From the NCBI GenBank assembly GCA_029559475.1, contig JAKQBN010000049.1, positions 34,950 through 98,949 on the forward strand: DNA of 64,000 nucleotides, in the 5' to 3' direction. Shown one piece after another: positions 17,965 to 26,135 of the stretch (its first letter is position 1; each line of letters begins with the position of its first letter). The translations under genes and the position numbers were made by a program. The notes under the pieces were generated by a model, which saw only the letters and a program-made list of their open reading frames with translations, was not told the origin of the DNA and searched no databases. This DNA is from a bacterium. GTDB taxonomy: Bacteria > UBA4055.

Positions 17965-19257
17965 ATGAAATATAAAGAAATTCTGGATTACTGCACAGCA
18001 GAAATGAAATCGAAGGGCGCCGATAAATCGAAGTGCAGTCTCAATCTTGATGAAAAAAGAGAGCTGTATTTTAACAACGGCAAGATCAGCATGTTCAGGA
18101 CTACCTACAACGCTAAACTTCAGCTTTCAGCCATAATAGGGGACAAGCTGGGAACCACTTCGCTGAACAAACTTGACAAAGAATCAATTGACTCGGCTGT
18201 AGAGAAAGCGATATCGAATTCAAATGCGTCTCAGCCTGACCCGGCTAATGATATCAGCGAATTTCAGCCGGCCGAGGACTTTACTTCAGGCGTGATGGCG
18301 CCTGACAATGATAAAATGTATTTCAGGCTAAATGAATTTCTTACCCATGTTAAATCAGCATATCCAATAACGCATTTTGAAGAAGGCGGCATCTCATACA
18401 TCCGTTCAAATTATTTTTTCAGAAATTCAAACGGTGTCGATTATTCGCATGATCAGGGACTTTATCAGTTCATGACTATGTTCACTTCGAAGAAGGATAA
18501 AAAAATGTCGTCATTCAATTATACATACAAGCTGATGAAAGGACTTGATGAAAAGCTGATAGATATCGTAAACCTCAAAGCGCTTTTAAAGCAGAGCGCG
18601 GAAGAGATCGATGCAAGACCGTTCAACCAGAAATTCGAAGGCGATATTATCATAACTCCCGACTGCATGGGCGAGATGCTTTCTCCGATGCTCGGCCATT
18701 TAAGCGATTACTCGCACATTACGGGTTCTTCTCTGCTTAAAGACAGTATCGGCAAAAAGATAGCTTCAGAAAAGCTTACTCTGCGTTCAAATCCTCTTTC
18801 CGATGGATTTGCTGTCAAAAGTTTTTTCAACGATGACGGATATAAAAATGTTGAGATGCCTATAGTCGAAAATGGCGTGTTAAAGACTTTCCTTCTCAGT
18901 CTCAAAGGATCAAAAAAGACCGGCAAAGAAAGAGCTCTAACAGACGGTTCGAATATGTCTGTTGATGCGGGTGATATAAAACTCGCCGACATGATAAAAA
19001 ATACAAAAAAGGGTATAATGCTTGCAAGATTCTCAGGCGGTAATCCAAATGATAACGGGGATTTCTCCGGCATAGCTAAAAACAGCTATTACATTGAGAA
19101 CGGCGAGATCAAATATCCGGTTAAAGAGATCATGGTATCCGGAAACGCCTTAAAGATGCTCAATGACATCGAAGAAATATCAAGAGAAACAGTTGATTAC
19201 GGATTCTGCAAATATCCGTGGGTGAAAATTAAAAATATCACGATATCCGGAAAATAA
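17965..19257 (+). CDS. pmbA: TldE/PmbA-family partner subunit
   Basis: A 430-residue non-catalytic partner of TldD; it lacks an HExxxH motif. Family features include the central QKFEGDIIITPDCMGEML region and FSGGNPNDNGDFSGIAKN near the C terminus. The start is taken as ATG 17965, with GGAGGT 8 bases upstream, rather than the in-frame TTG at 17950 inside tldD. It sits one base after the tldD stop codon, consistent with making a 1:1 complex. A terminator follows at 19277-19304. Confidence 0.92.
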   Translation: MKYKEILDYCTAEMKSKGADKSKCSLNLDEKRELYFNNGKISMFRTTYNAKLQLSAIIGDKLGTTSLNKLDKESIDSAVEKAISNSNASQPDPANDISEFQPAEDFTSGVMAPDNDKMYFRLNEFLTHVKSAYPITHFEEGGISYIRSNYFFRNSNGVDYSHDQGLYQFMTMFTSKKDKKMSSFNYTYKLMKGLDEKLIDIVNLKALLKQSAEEIDARPFNQKFEGDIIITPDCMGEMLSPMLGHLSDYSHITGSSLLKDSIGKKIASEKLTLRSNPLSDGFAVKSFFNDDGYKNVEMPIVENGVLKTFLLSLKGSKKTGKERALTDGSNMSVDAGDIKLADMIKNTKKGIMLARFSGGNPNDNGDFSGIAKNSYYIENGEIKYPVKEIMVSGNALKMLNDIEEISRETVDYGFCKYPWVKIKNITISGK

Positions 19258-19276
19258 AATCTCTTCCCTCCAAAAG

Positions 19277-19304
19277 ACCCCGATTAACAGTCGGGGTTTT
19301 TTAT
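19277..19304 (+). terminator. Rho-independent terminator after tldD-tldE
   Basis: Stem ACCCCGA / TCGGGGT with loop TTAACAG, followed by a T-rich tract (TTTTTATTTT). Confidence 0.88.
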
Positions 19305-19308
19305 TTTG

Positions 19309-19337
19309 TTGAAAAAGATAAATAAATAGTTTATCAT
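19309..19337 (+). promoter_or_regulatory. Promoter for the nitroreductase gene
   Basis: TTGAAA (19309-19314), 17 bases, TATCAT (19332-19337), about 28 bases before the ATG at 19365. It follows the terminator directly. Confidence 0.55.
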
Positions 19338-19364
19338 ACTTTAAATCAAATACGGGAGACCGGA

Positions 19365-20243
19365 ATGAAGAATAAACATGTAAATGAAACGATGGAACTT
19401 CTGCTTGGAAGAGGCAGTCTTAGAAATTTCTCGAATAAAAAGATCGAGCCTGAAATACTTGATAAAATTCTCGCTGCAGGGATCCAGAGCGCATCCGGCG
19501 GAAATCTTCAGCCGTATTCGGTCATAGTAATACAGGATCCAAAGATGAACGAGAAGCTCGGAAAACTCTGCTATCAGAAATTCGTCGGCACGGCTCCTGT
19601 AAATCTTCTCTTCTGCATTGACTGGAACAGGATGAAGCAGATCGCAGACGAAGGCTGTGCTCCATTTTCAGCGAATCATGCGTTCAGGCATTTCTGGATC
19701 AGTTTTCAGGATACTATAATAGCAGCCCAAAATATCTGTACCGCCGCGGATTCGTACGGAATGGGGTCATGTTATATCGGCACAGTGATGGAGTTTCTGG
19801 AAAAGCTTATAAAAATGTTCGAGCTTCCAAAGGGCGTTTTTCCGGTGGTTCTGCTGCCAATCGGATATCCGTCCGTCAAGATCAGAAAAGCGAATAAATT
19901 TCCTGCGGAGTTCATGGTGCATCACGAAAAGTATCAGCCTTACGACAATAAAAAGCTGTTCGAAGCTTATATGAAAAGGCAGAACAATACGACTTACGAT
20001 ATCGATGAGAAAAAGGTTAAGTTAATAGAGCAGAACTGCCTGGATACCGGCGGAAACAAACTCGCGAAAAAGTGCCTGAAAGAGATAAAAGACAAAGGAT
20101 ATATAAATCCTGTTCAGTACAGGTTCGGGCTTCATTATCCTGCAGGAGAGATGCCGAAGCTTAACGAAAAATTCCTAAAGATCCTGAAAAAACAGAACAT
20201 GGATTTTTTTGAAAAGTGGCCTAATGATAAGGTAAAGAAATAA
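19365..20243 (+). CDS. Nitroreductase-family flavoprotein
   Basis: A 292-residue protein. The first 200 residues match the FMN-dependent nitroreductase fold: RGSLRNFSNKKIEPEILDK at the N terminus (the RRS/T-R-x-F FMN-contact region), SASGGNLQPYSVIVI, and the AADSYGMGSCYIG segment with VVLLPIGYP. Roughly 90 residues at the C terminus extend beyond a typical nitroreductase and include several Cys (NCLDTGG, KKCLKE) but no clear ferredoxin motif. It likely reduces a quinone, flavin or nitro compound with NAD(P)H. It is monocistronic, with its own promoter and terminator. Confidence 0.87.
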   Translation: MKNKHVNETMELLLGRGSLRNFSNKKIEPEILDKILAAGIQSASGGNLQPYSVIVIQDPKMNEKLGKLCYQKFVGTAPVNLLFCIDWNRMKQIADEGCAPFSANHAFRHFWISFQDTIIAAQNICTAADSYGMGSCYIGTVMEFLEKLIKMFELPKGVFPVVLLPIGYPSVKIRKANKFPAEFMVHHEKYQPYDNKKLFEAYMKRQNNTTYDIDEKKVKLIEQNCLDTGGNKLAKKCLKEIKDKGYINPVQYRFGLHYPAGEMPKLNEKFLKILKKQNMDFFEKWPNDKVKK

Positions 20244-20250
20244 ATGTGAA

Positions 20251-20276
20251 AATCCCCGATAGCAGGGGATTTTTTA
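20251..20276 (+). terminator. Rho-independent terminator after the nitroreductase gene
   Basis: Stem AATCCCC / GGGGATT with loop GATAGCA followed by a T-run. The 130 bases beyond it, up to 20415, show no other feature. Confidence 0.88.
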
Positions 20277-20414
20277 TTTCACCATAAAGTTGAAATTAGT
20301 CTTAAAATATAAGAACGGAAGGAACACATCGAAGGAATTACAACAACATTCTAATCTATAAATATTTGTAAATGTAAACCTTTAAAAGCGCAATATCAAA
20401 GGAAAAACCGGTTT

Positions 20415-21713
20415 TTATTTTAGCAGAATAACCTTTTTTACATAATCCGAATCGCCGGTTCTAAAGCGGCAGAAATACAATCCGGTCGGTAAGTTTTCAG
20501 GTGACCATTCGACTGAATAGTAACCTGCAGGCATGAAGCCGTCTTTCAGAGTATCAGTTTTCCTTCCTCTGATATCATATATGTCGAGGCTGACAGTAGC
20601 TACTTTTTCAAGCGAAAAGCGTATGGTTGTGGAAGAATTGAACGGATTGGGATAATTCTGCTTCAGCTCGGTCCGGTCGGGTATAAGTCCGGAGTATGGC
20701 GGATTTGCGATATCAATATAATATCCCTGCGCTAATTCAGGATGATTACCGCCTTTATCGGTGGCATAAACGTAAAGAACACCGCTTGAATTTAATTTTA
20801 TTCTGTGCGAGTAAGAGTCAAATGGCGGATCTATCGGCTGAGACCGGGTTTTTACCCATTCTGTCCCGCCGGGAACCATGTATGAGATGTTATGGATTCC
20901 GGATTCATCCTCAGCAATTATTGTAACAGCAGCAGATCCGGCGGAATCGGTCTGAAAAACCTGAACTAAAGGCGGTTTTATTACTGAAGGACGGATAAGG
21001 CGGGTATCAGGCTGCGGATAAGAAGAAGGGTCATCAGGATAAGGGCCTGTTTCGTACGGTGCGCCTCTCTGTGCCCATGGAGACATCTCGATATCCGGTC
21101 TGCGTTCTCCTCCAGGTTTGTTGTTGTGAAGATCGGGATATTTTAATATGCTCCACATGCTGTCAGGAAAAACTTTGTTACTCCAGACACGAAAACCGTT
21201 CTTTTCATAAGCATATTCGACAAGCCCGTCGCACCGGATGCCAGACATATCTGAAACCGAGCCGTCAAATGAACTGCCGTAATATTCGATGCAGACCGGG
21301 ATCAAATCCGAAGTGAAAGGAACTTCCGCATCAGTTATTTCTTTTGCTGTCATCGCAATGCTTCTTCGTTGCCCGAAGTCAAGATCGACATCTTCAAGCG
21401 TATATGCGCCGTAGTATTTCGATCCGTAGGAAGAAAAGGTCTCATAAAAAGGAACTTCGGCGGCATTTGTTCCGGAGCCGAGCGCGACTCTCGCTTTCGG
21501 AACACCCAGACTGTCAAGACCGGCAAAGATCCCTGCGTGATTATAATTATAGGCAGGCATATTCAGAACTCTGTAAACCGCATCGCCGTACTCGCATCCG
21601 GTTTTATTCCCGTTATATTTTGAATCAGGTACAGGAATAGTTTCCGGGCAGGGAAGAACTTCGTAAGCCGTAACCGAACTTAGTATAGCGGACAGTAAAA
21701 GAATCAGCACCAT
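20415..21713 (-). CDS. Secreted protein with permuted papain-like domain and type IX sorting domain
   Basis: 432 residues from the ATG at 21713, which has GGAG 8 bases upstream and begins a signal peptide (MVLILLLSAILSSVTA). The N-terminal half holds YNHAGIFAGL, later followed by GIRCDGLVEYAYE. A His-before-Cys order in such contexts is typical of permuted NlpC/P60 (YiiX-like) papain-fold hydrolases; this assignment is inferred. A proline-rich linker and an Ig-like part follow. The C terminus carries QNYPNPFNSSTTIRFSL and ends SDYVKKVILLK, the type A sorting domain of type IX secretion substrates. It should be exported to the cell surface or medium. It is a single gene facing the nitroreductase. 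Confidence 0.75.
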   Translation of the reverse strand: MVLILLLSAILSSVTAYEVLPCPETIPVPDSKYNGNKTGCEYGDAVYRVLNMPAYNYNHAGIFAGLDSLGVPKARVALGSGTNAAEVPFYETFSSYGSKYYGAYTLEDVDLDFGQRRSIAMTAKEITDAEVPFTSDLIPVCIEYYGSSFDGSVSDMSGIRCDGLVEYAYEKNGFRVWSNKVFPDSMWSILKYPDLHNNKPGGERRPDIEMSPWAQRGAPYETGPYPDDPSSYPQPDTRLIRPSVIKPPLVQVFQTDSAGSAAVTIIAEDESGIHNISYMVPGGTEWVKTRSQPIDPPFDSYSHRIKLNSSGVLYVYATDKGGNHPELAQGYYIDIANPPYSGLIPDRTELKQNYPNPFNSSTTIRFSLEKVATVSLDIYDIRGRKTDTLKDGFMPAGYYSVEWSPENLPTGLYFCRFRTGDSDYVKKVILLK

Positions 21714-21760
21714 AATTATCTCCGGAAGTTTTTCCTCCTTCAGATAATATAAAAAACAAA

Positions 21761-21789
21761 TTGTCAAGTTGCGAATATTTTGTTATATT
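21761..21789 (+). promoter_or_regulatory. Promoter for mtgA
   Basis: TTGTCA (21761-21766), 17 bases, TATATT (21784-21789). Transcription would start near 21796, after the in-frame TTG at 21769, so the ATG at 21817 is the start. Confidence 0.65.
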
Positions 21790-21816
21790 CGGGCGGGTTT
21801 AAAAAACATTGCGGAA

Positions 21817-22617
21817 ATGAAAAAGTATTTTAAAAAGACATATGAGGTTCTGAAGAAAGCTTTAAAGAGTCCAGGATATCTGTTCTTATTTCCTTTCAGG
21901 ATGCACGGCAAGAGAAATTCAGCATTAAAACAGCATGGATTCCCGAAATGGAAAAAATCGATAATATGGATGGGCTGGGCAGTATCGGTATTTCATGTAT
22001 TAGTGATCCTTTTCGGGCTTTTCTTTTCTGTACTTTACAGCTTTATCGATCCGCCGGTCTCGTCATTTATGATATACAGGGCGGTATTTGACGGATACGA
22101 AATACGTAAGAACGAGTTCATTCCTTTGAAAAAACTTCCCAAAGGAACTTCCCGAATGCTCGTCAGGGTCGAGGACAGTAATTTCTACGATCACTGGGGA
22201 ATAGATATCGATGCTATTGAGTCGGCAAGGAAAAGGAACGAAAAGGCCGGATATAACAAATACGGCGGAAGCACGATAACGCAGCAGCTTGTAAAGACCC
22301 TTTTTCTTGTTCCTGAAAAGCTGCTTATAAGAAAATATGCAGAGGTTATCATTGCTATCGAATTCGATCTTATTCTGAGTAAGGACAGGATACTCGAGTT
22401 ATATCTCAATAACGTCGAATGGGGGAAAGGTATTTTCGGGATCGAGGCCGCGGCAGTATATCATTATAATAAGCACGCTGTAAAGCTGAACAGGGAAGAG
22501 ACTGCAAGGCTGATTACGATATTGCCGAATCCGTTAAAATACAACGTTAAGAATTTTGCGCGAAAGAAAAGTATGTCGAGAAGGTATTACAGGCTTATGC
22601 CTTCACTTGAAGAATAA
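21817..22617 (+). CDS. mtgA: Monofunctional peptidoglycan glycosyltransferase
   Basis: A 266-residue GT51 transglycosylase that polymerises lipid II into glycan strands. One N-terminal membrane segment lies in the VFHVLVILFGLFFSVLYSF region. The five GT51 motifs are present: VEDSNFYDHWGID (catalytic Glu), GGSTITQQLVKTLF, RKYAEVIIAIEFDLILSKDR (landmarks RKYAE and KDRILELYLN), WGKGIFGIEAAA and LPNPLKYN. No penicillin-binding domain follows, so it is monofunctional. GCGGA lies close to the ATG. An MFS gene follows 15 bases later and may share the transcript. Confidence 0.92.
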   Translation: MKKYFKKTYEVLKKALKSPGYLFLFPFRMHGKRNSALKQHGFPKWKKSIIWMGWAVSVFHVLVILFGLFFSVLYSFIDPPVSSFMIYRAVFDGYEIRKNEFIPLKKLPKGTSRMLVRVEDSNFYDHWGIDIDAIESARKRNEKAGYNKYGGSTITQQLVKTLFLVPEKLLIRKYAEVIIAIEFDLILSKDRILELYLNNVEWGKGIFGIEAAAVYHYNKHAVKLNREETARLITILPNPLKYNVKNFARKKSMSRRYYRLMPSLEE

Positions 22618-22632
22618 TAAATCAGGCAAAGT

Positions 22633-23895
22633 ATGAAAAGAATAGCAGAAGAGTATATAAAAATAACGAAGATCATCAGAAAAGACGCGTGGTATTTTCT
22701 TGTCGGGAATTTTTTCGCGGGATTCGGGTTCACGGGATTCAGCCTTCTTTTTAATCTTTATCTGAAAGAGTCGGGTAAGAATGAAGGGACAATAGGGCAC
22801 GTGCTTTCGACCGGTACGTATGCGACTGTGCTTATGATATTCCCGGCTGCTTATATAGTCAGAAAAATGTCTATCAGACCCATAATGATCATTGTTCCTG
22901 TCGTAATGTCCGCAGGATATGCTCTGGCTATTCAGGCCGATTCTCTTCAGATGATAATGGCAGGTATTGCTTTATCAGGATTCGCCGGAGCTTTCAGTTC
23001 GGTGATAGGGGGACCGCTATTAATGCAGAGCAGCGGAGAGACCGAAAGAACACATCTATTCTCCATAAATCACGCCGTAGCACTTCTTTCAGGCATAACG
23101 GGAAATCTTGTTGCGGGAAAACTGCCTGATTTTTTAATCAGCAAGAACATTTCTTTCGCAGTCGGATACAGATACGCGATATTCATTCATCTTGTAATCG
23201 CTCTTATCTCACTATACTTTTATGGGAAGATAAGAGTAAGGCACATTTCTTTCTCCGATAACGGTGAAGATGAAGACGGAGTGTTCAGGTTCAGGATCAA
23301 AACATCTAAAAAACTTCTCGCTTATCTGGCAATTCCGCCGATGATGGTAGGTCTGGGCGCAGGAATGACGATCCCGTTTCTGAACCTGTATTTCAAGACC
23401 AGGTTCGAAATGAGCTCTAACAATATCGGGATGCTGTTCGCACTGGCGCAGCTTTTTACGATAGGCGGTGCTCTCATTGCGCCGATGCTGGCGAGAAGGT
23501 TCGGTAAAATAATGTCGGTGATACTTTCTCAGATATTTTCGCTGCCGTTCCTTTTTATATTGGGAATGTCGCATTATCTTCCTCTTGCGATCACCGCTTT
23601 TCTAATACGTAATGCGCTTATGAATATGTCAGCTCCGATCTCATCGAACTATTCAATGGAATCGGTTCATCCGGACGACAGGTCCATTACCAGCGGGCTT
23701 CTTTCTCTCGCCTGGCTTTTCACATGGGGTATAACTGCAAACATCGGCGGATACTTCATCGAGAATTTCGGATACGAGCTGCCGTTCGCTTTCACGATGA
23801 TATTCTATATACTCTCGTCATACCTGTATTACAAACTTCTGTATCCTTTAGAAAAAGAAGCGCGGGAAAAAAATAAACAGGAAGAAATCAAATAA
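22633..23895 (+). CDS. Major facilitator superfamily transporter
   Basis: A 420-residue integral membrane protein with about 12 hydrophobic segments in two halves separated by a charged cytoplasmic loop near residues 190-235 (HISFSDNGEDEDG). The first helix region reads DAWYFLVGNFFAGFGFTGFS. This is the MFS layout for secondary transport driven by an ion gradient, but neither substrate nor direction can be read from the sequence. The C-terminal tail is charged. It follows mtgA closely, which might hint at an envelope-related substrate; that is only positional. Confidence 0.85.
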   Translation: MKRIAEEYIKITKIIRKDAWYFLVGNFFAGFGFTGFSLLFNLYLKESGKNEGTIGHVLSTGTYATVLMIFPAAYIVRKMSIRPIMIIVPVVMSAGYALAIQADSLQMIMAGIALSGFAGAFSSVIGGPLLMQSSGETERTHLFSINHAVALLSGITGNLVAGKLPDFLISKNISFAVGYRYAIFIHLVIALISLYFYGKIRVRHISFSDNGEDEDGVFRFRIKTSKKLLAYLAIPPMMVGLGAGMTIPFLNLYFKTRFEMSSNNIGMLFALAQLFTIGGALIAPMLARRFGKIMSVILSQIFSLPFLFILGMSHYLPLAITAFLIRNALMNMSAPISSNYSMESVHPDDRSITSGLLSLAWLFTWGITANIGGYFIENFGYELPFAFTMIFYILSSYLYYKLLYPLEKEAREKNKQEEIK

Positions 23896-23976
23896 ATCAG
23901 ATTTTTGTGGAAAGAGATGTTGATTTGATTTATATTTATCGGAAATTAAATAAAACTGAAAATTAAAGGAGTAAAA

Positions 23977-24246
23977 ATGGGCAGAGGCGACAAAAAAACA
24001 GCAAAGGGAAAGACATTCAGACATTCTTCCGGCAACACAAGATTAAAAAAGAAACATCCGACAAATCCTCTTTCCCAGCCTGATCCGACAAAAAAGGCAG
24101 CGGTAAAAACTGATTCGATCAAAAAACTCGCTGAAGCAAAAGCCGCTCCGGCAGAAAAGAAACCGGCTGCAGAAAAGAAACCGGCTGCCGCACCAGATAA
24201 AAAAGCTCCGGCTGATAAAAAGCCTGCAAAAGCTAAAAAAGAATAG
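23977..24246 (+). CDS. 30S ribosomal protein bTHX with Lys/Ala/Pro-rich tail
   Basis: An 89-residue very basic protein. The first 25 or so residues (MGRGDKKTAKGKTFRHSSGN) match bTHX, normally a 25-30 residue peptide bound in the head of the small ribosomal subunit (MGKGDKKTxxGKxxRGxxG). The remaining 60 residues are low-complexity Lys, Ala and Pro with repeats such as AEKKPA, like histone-H1-type tails. AAAGGAG lies 6 bases before the ATG. It converges on rsgA, whose product acts on the same subunit. Alternatives are a nucleoid-associated basic protein, but the N-terminal match favours bTHX. Confidence 0.8.
   Translation: MGRGDKKTAKGKTFRHSSGNTRLKKKHPTNPLSQPDPTKKAAVKTDSIKKLAEAKAAPAEKKPAAEKKPAAAPDKKAPADKKPAKAKKE
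24151..24186 (+). repeat. 18-base tandem duplication in the bTHX tail
   Basis: Two perfect copies of GCAGAAAAGAAACCGGCT in frame, encoding AEKKPA twice. Such a repeat could change copy number by slippage. Confidence 0.9.
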
Positions 24247-24265
24247 TATTTTTCTCAGAAATTTT

Positions 24266-24292
24266 AAGGCGCATTTTTCTGCGCCTTTTTTA
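24266..24292. terminator. Terminator between convergent bTHX and rsgA genes
   Basis: Stem AAGGCGCA / TGCGCCTT with loop TTTTTC, followed by TTTTT on the plus strand. It ends the bTHX transcript and touches the rsgA stop codon; minus-strand use is less certain. Confidence 0.85.
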
Positions 24293-25219
24293 TTTGTCTT
24301 TTTTAAAATATAAATGTCTATTATCGTAAAGCGTCTGAAATATCTTCAGATAGTTTTCATAACGGAATTCAGGAATTTTACCCTCATCCGCTGCTGCTAT
24401 CACCGCGCATCCGGGCTCATTTGTATGCAGGCAGTTATGATATCTGCATTGAGAACTGAGTTTGTAGATCTCCGGAAAAAAATTCTTTAACTCCTCAAAA
24501 TCCATGTTCCACATTCCGAACTCCCTGATGCCCGGAGTATCGAGGACGAAACCTCCGTTTGAAAGAGGGTAGAGTCGCGCCTGCTTTGTAGTGTGTTTAC
24601 CTTTCAGAGAATAAGAAGACGTTTCGTTCACTTTTCTTCTGAAAGCAGGGTCTATTGCGTTCAGAATAGATGATTTGCCCACGCCGGAATTGCCGATGAG
24701 AGCTGAAACCGAACCTGAAGTAAGACAGGATATCTTATCGATATTAATACTCTTCTCGACGGAAGTTTCGATGACCTCATAGCCGATCTGCCTGTAACCT
24801 TCTATATAATACTGCTCTTCGTCAGATATGCCGTAATCGGTTTTATTAACAACTATCTCAGTCTCGATTCTCTGCATATTGCTGTAAGCGAGTATCCTGT
24901 CGAGAAATCCCGTATTCATCCTCGGAGAAAAGACTGAACTTACCAGTAAAAGGTGGTCGATATTCGATGCGATAACCTGCTCTTTTCGCATTCCGTAATT
25001 CGCCGGTCTTGATATTCTGTTCATCCTGGGAAGGATCTCTGCCATTACGAGTTCAGAGCCTTCTTGTTCAATACGCACATAATCGCCCGGGCATACAGGA
25101 TGATGTGATCTTTTTGTTGTATGCAGAAGAGTTCCTTTTAGATGGGCAACGCATTCTTTTCCGTCCAAAGAAACGGTATAATCGGTTCCGTTCCCGTAAA
25201 GAACCAGCGCTTTATTCAT
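24290..25219 (-). CDS. rsgA: Small ribosomal subunit biogenesis GTPase RsgA
   Basis: A 309-residue circularly permuted GTPase that helps late 30S maturation and removes RbfA. N-terminal OB-fold (about 1-75), then the permuted G domain with G4 (VNKTD) before G1 (GNSGVGKSSILN) and G3 (DTPGIREFG), then a zinc-binding knuckle CRYHNCLHTNEPGC. All expected motifs are present. It overlaps the upstream propeller-like gene by 8 bases and so is probably co-transcribed with it. Confidence 0.95.
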   Translation of the reverse strand: MNKALVLYGNGTDYTVSLDGKECVAHLKGTLLHTTKRSHHPVCPGDYVRIEQEGSELVMAEILPRMNRISRPANYGMRKEQVIASNIDHLLLVSSVFSPRMNTGFLDRILAYSNMQRIETEIVVNKTDYGISDEEQYYIEGYRQIGYEVIETSVEKSINIDKISCLTSGSVSALIGNSGVGKSSILNAIDPAFRRKVNETSSYSLKGKHTTKQARLYPLSNGGFVLDTPGIREFGMWNMDFEELKNFFPEIYKLSSQCRYHNCLHTNEPGCAVIAAADEGKIPEFRYENYLKIFQTLYDNRHLYFKKDK

Positions 25220-25955
25220 TCATAATCCGCTTAATGTGACTGCTACCGGGAAAGAACAAGAACAGCTTACCGCTCAGAATAAAAGCCTGCGAATCCTTTT
25301 CAGCAGTAAATTCCGCCGATTTTCTTTCCTTCATATCGAAAAGAGTGAATTTTTCAACTGATCCGGCCAAAACAAGATCGTTCTCGGCATAAATATAATT
25401 ATATTTCAGGTCAGTATTTACCGACTTGAGAAAAACTCCTTCGCTATTATAGACCGACAGACTACCTTCGAACAAAACATAGATCTTCGCCGCCGAAAAG
25501 AAGAAGTCTCTGAAAGGCTTATCGGACGAAATAATTTTTTTCAGAATGTTATTAGTTAGTCTATAGATAGATGTACCGTCTTCAGAAGCCAGAATAATTG
25601 AATTGTAGGCTGACGGGAAAATGTGTCTGAAAATACCGCTATTTTCGGCTAATACAATATCCGAACTCTTTTTCAACCTGTAATTTTCATCGAGAAGGTA
25701 AACCGTTTTTCCTGCAGCGTCCGTGACGTACGAAAGATACTTGTCGTACTGAATAAAATGATCGAAATATCCTGACTGCGAAATATTTTTAAGATCGATC
25801 TTTTCTGTTATCGTACCGTCTTCATCAAATACAAAAATCTGTTTATCAAAACCGTCTAACACATAAATCCGCCCGTCAAAACAGCTTAGAGAATAAAAAT
25901 CTCTCGGAAAACAGATTCTGAACGCAGTAAGAAAAATAAAAAAATAAAATTTCAT
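25212..25955 (-). CDS. Exported beta-propeller-like protein of unknown function
   Basis: A 247-residue protein with an N-terminal hydrophobic signal (MKFYFFIFLTAFRICF). The rest consists of repeated beta-hairpin units such as GRIYVLDGFDKQIFVFDEDG, LSYVTDAAGKTVYLLDENY, ILASEDGTSIYRLTN and IYVLFEGSLSVYNSEG, with the spacing of an NHL or six-bladed propeller. No catalytic motif is visible. It heads a two-gene operon with rsgA, overlapping by 8 bases, though the products act in different compartments. A TTGCGA-N17-TAAAAT promoter lies upstream. Confidence 0.65.
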   Translation of the reverse strand: MKFYFFIFLTAFRICFPRDFYSLSCFDGRIYVLDGFDKQIFVFDEDGTITEKIDLKNISQSGYFDHFIQYDKYLSYVTDAAGKTVYLLDENYRLKKSSDIVLAENSGIFRHIFPSAYNSIILASEDGTSIYRLTNNILKKIISSDKPFRDFFFSAAKIYVLFEGSLSVYNSEGVFLKSVNTDLKYNYIYAENDLVLAGSVEKFTLFDMKERKSAEFTAEKDSQAFILSGKLFLFFPGSSHIKRIMNE

Positions 25956-25977
25956 GAACTCTCCGTAAAAGAAGTGT

Positions 25978-26006
25978 ATTTTAATGTTTTAACTGATAAA
26001 TCGCAA
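25978..26006 (-). promoter_or_regulatory. Promoter for the propeller-rsgA operon
   Basis: Minus strand: TTGCGA (26006-26001), 17 bases, TAAAAT (25983-25978), 22 bases before the ATG at 25955. Confidence 0.55.
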
Positions 26007-26041
26007 CCAATAATTCATAACGTTTCAAAAATAAAATTAAC

Positions 26042-26070
26042 TTGACTAATCGAATATATAGTAATAAATT
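26042..26070 (+). promoter_or_regulatory. Promoter for plsC
   Basis: TTGACT (26042-26047), 17 bases, TAAATT (26065-26070), giving a leader of about 60 bases before the ATG at 26136. Confidence 0.55.
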
Positions 26071-26135
26071 TACCTAGCGGAAACAAAAAATGCTTCTGCA
26101 GAGTTGTATATAACGTAATATCTAAGACTTACGCA

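Noticed and set aside
21769..21816. Extended start for mtgA
   Set aside because: It lies inside the promoter (between the -35 and -10 boxes).
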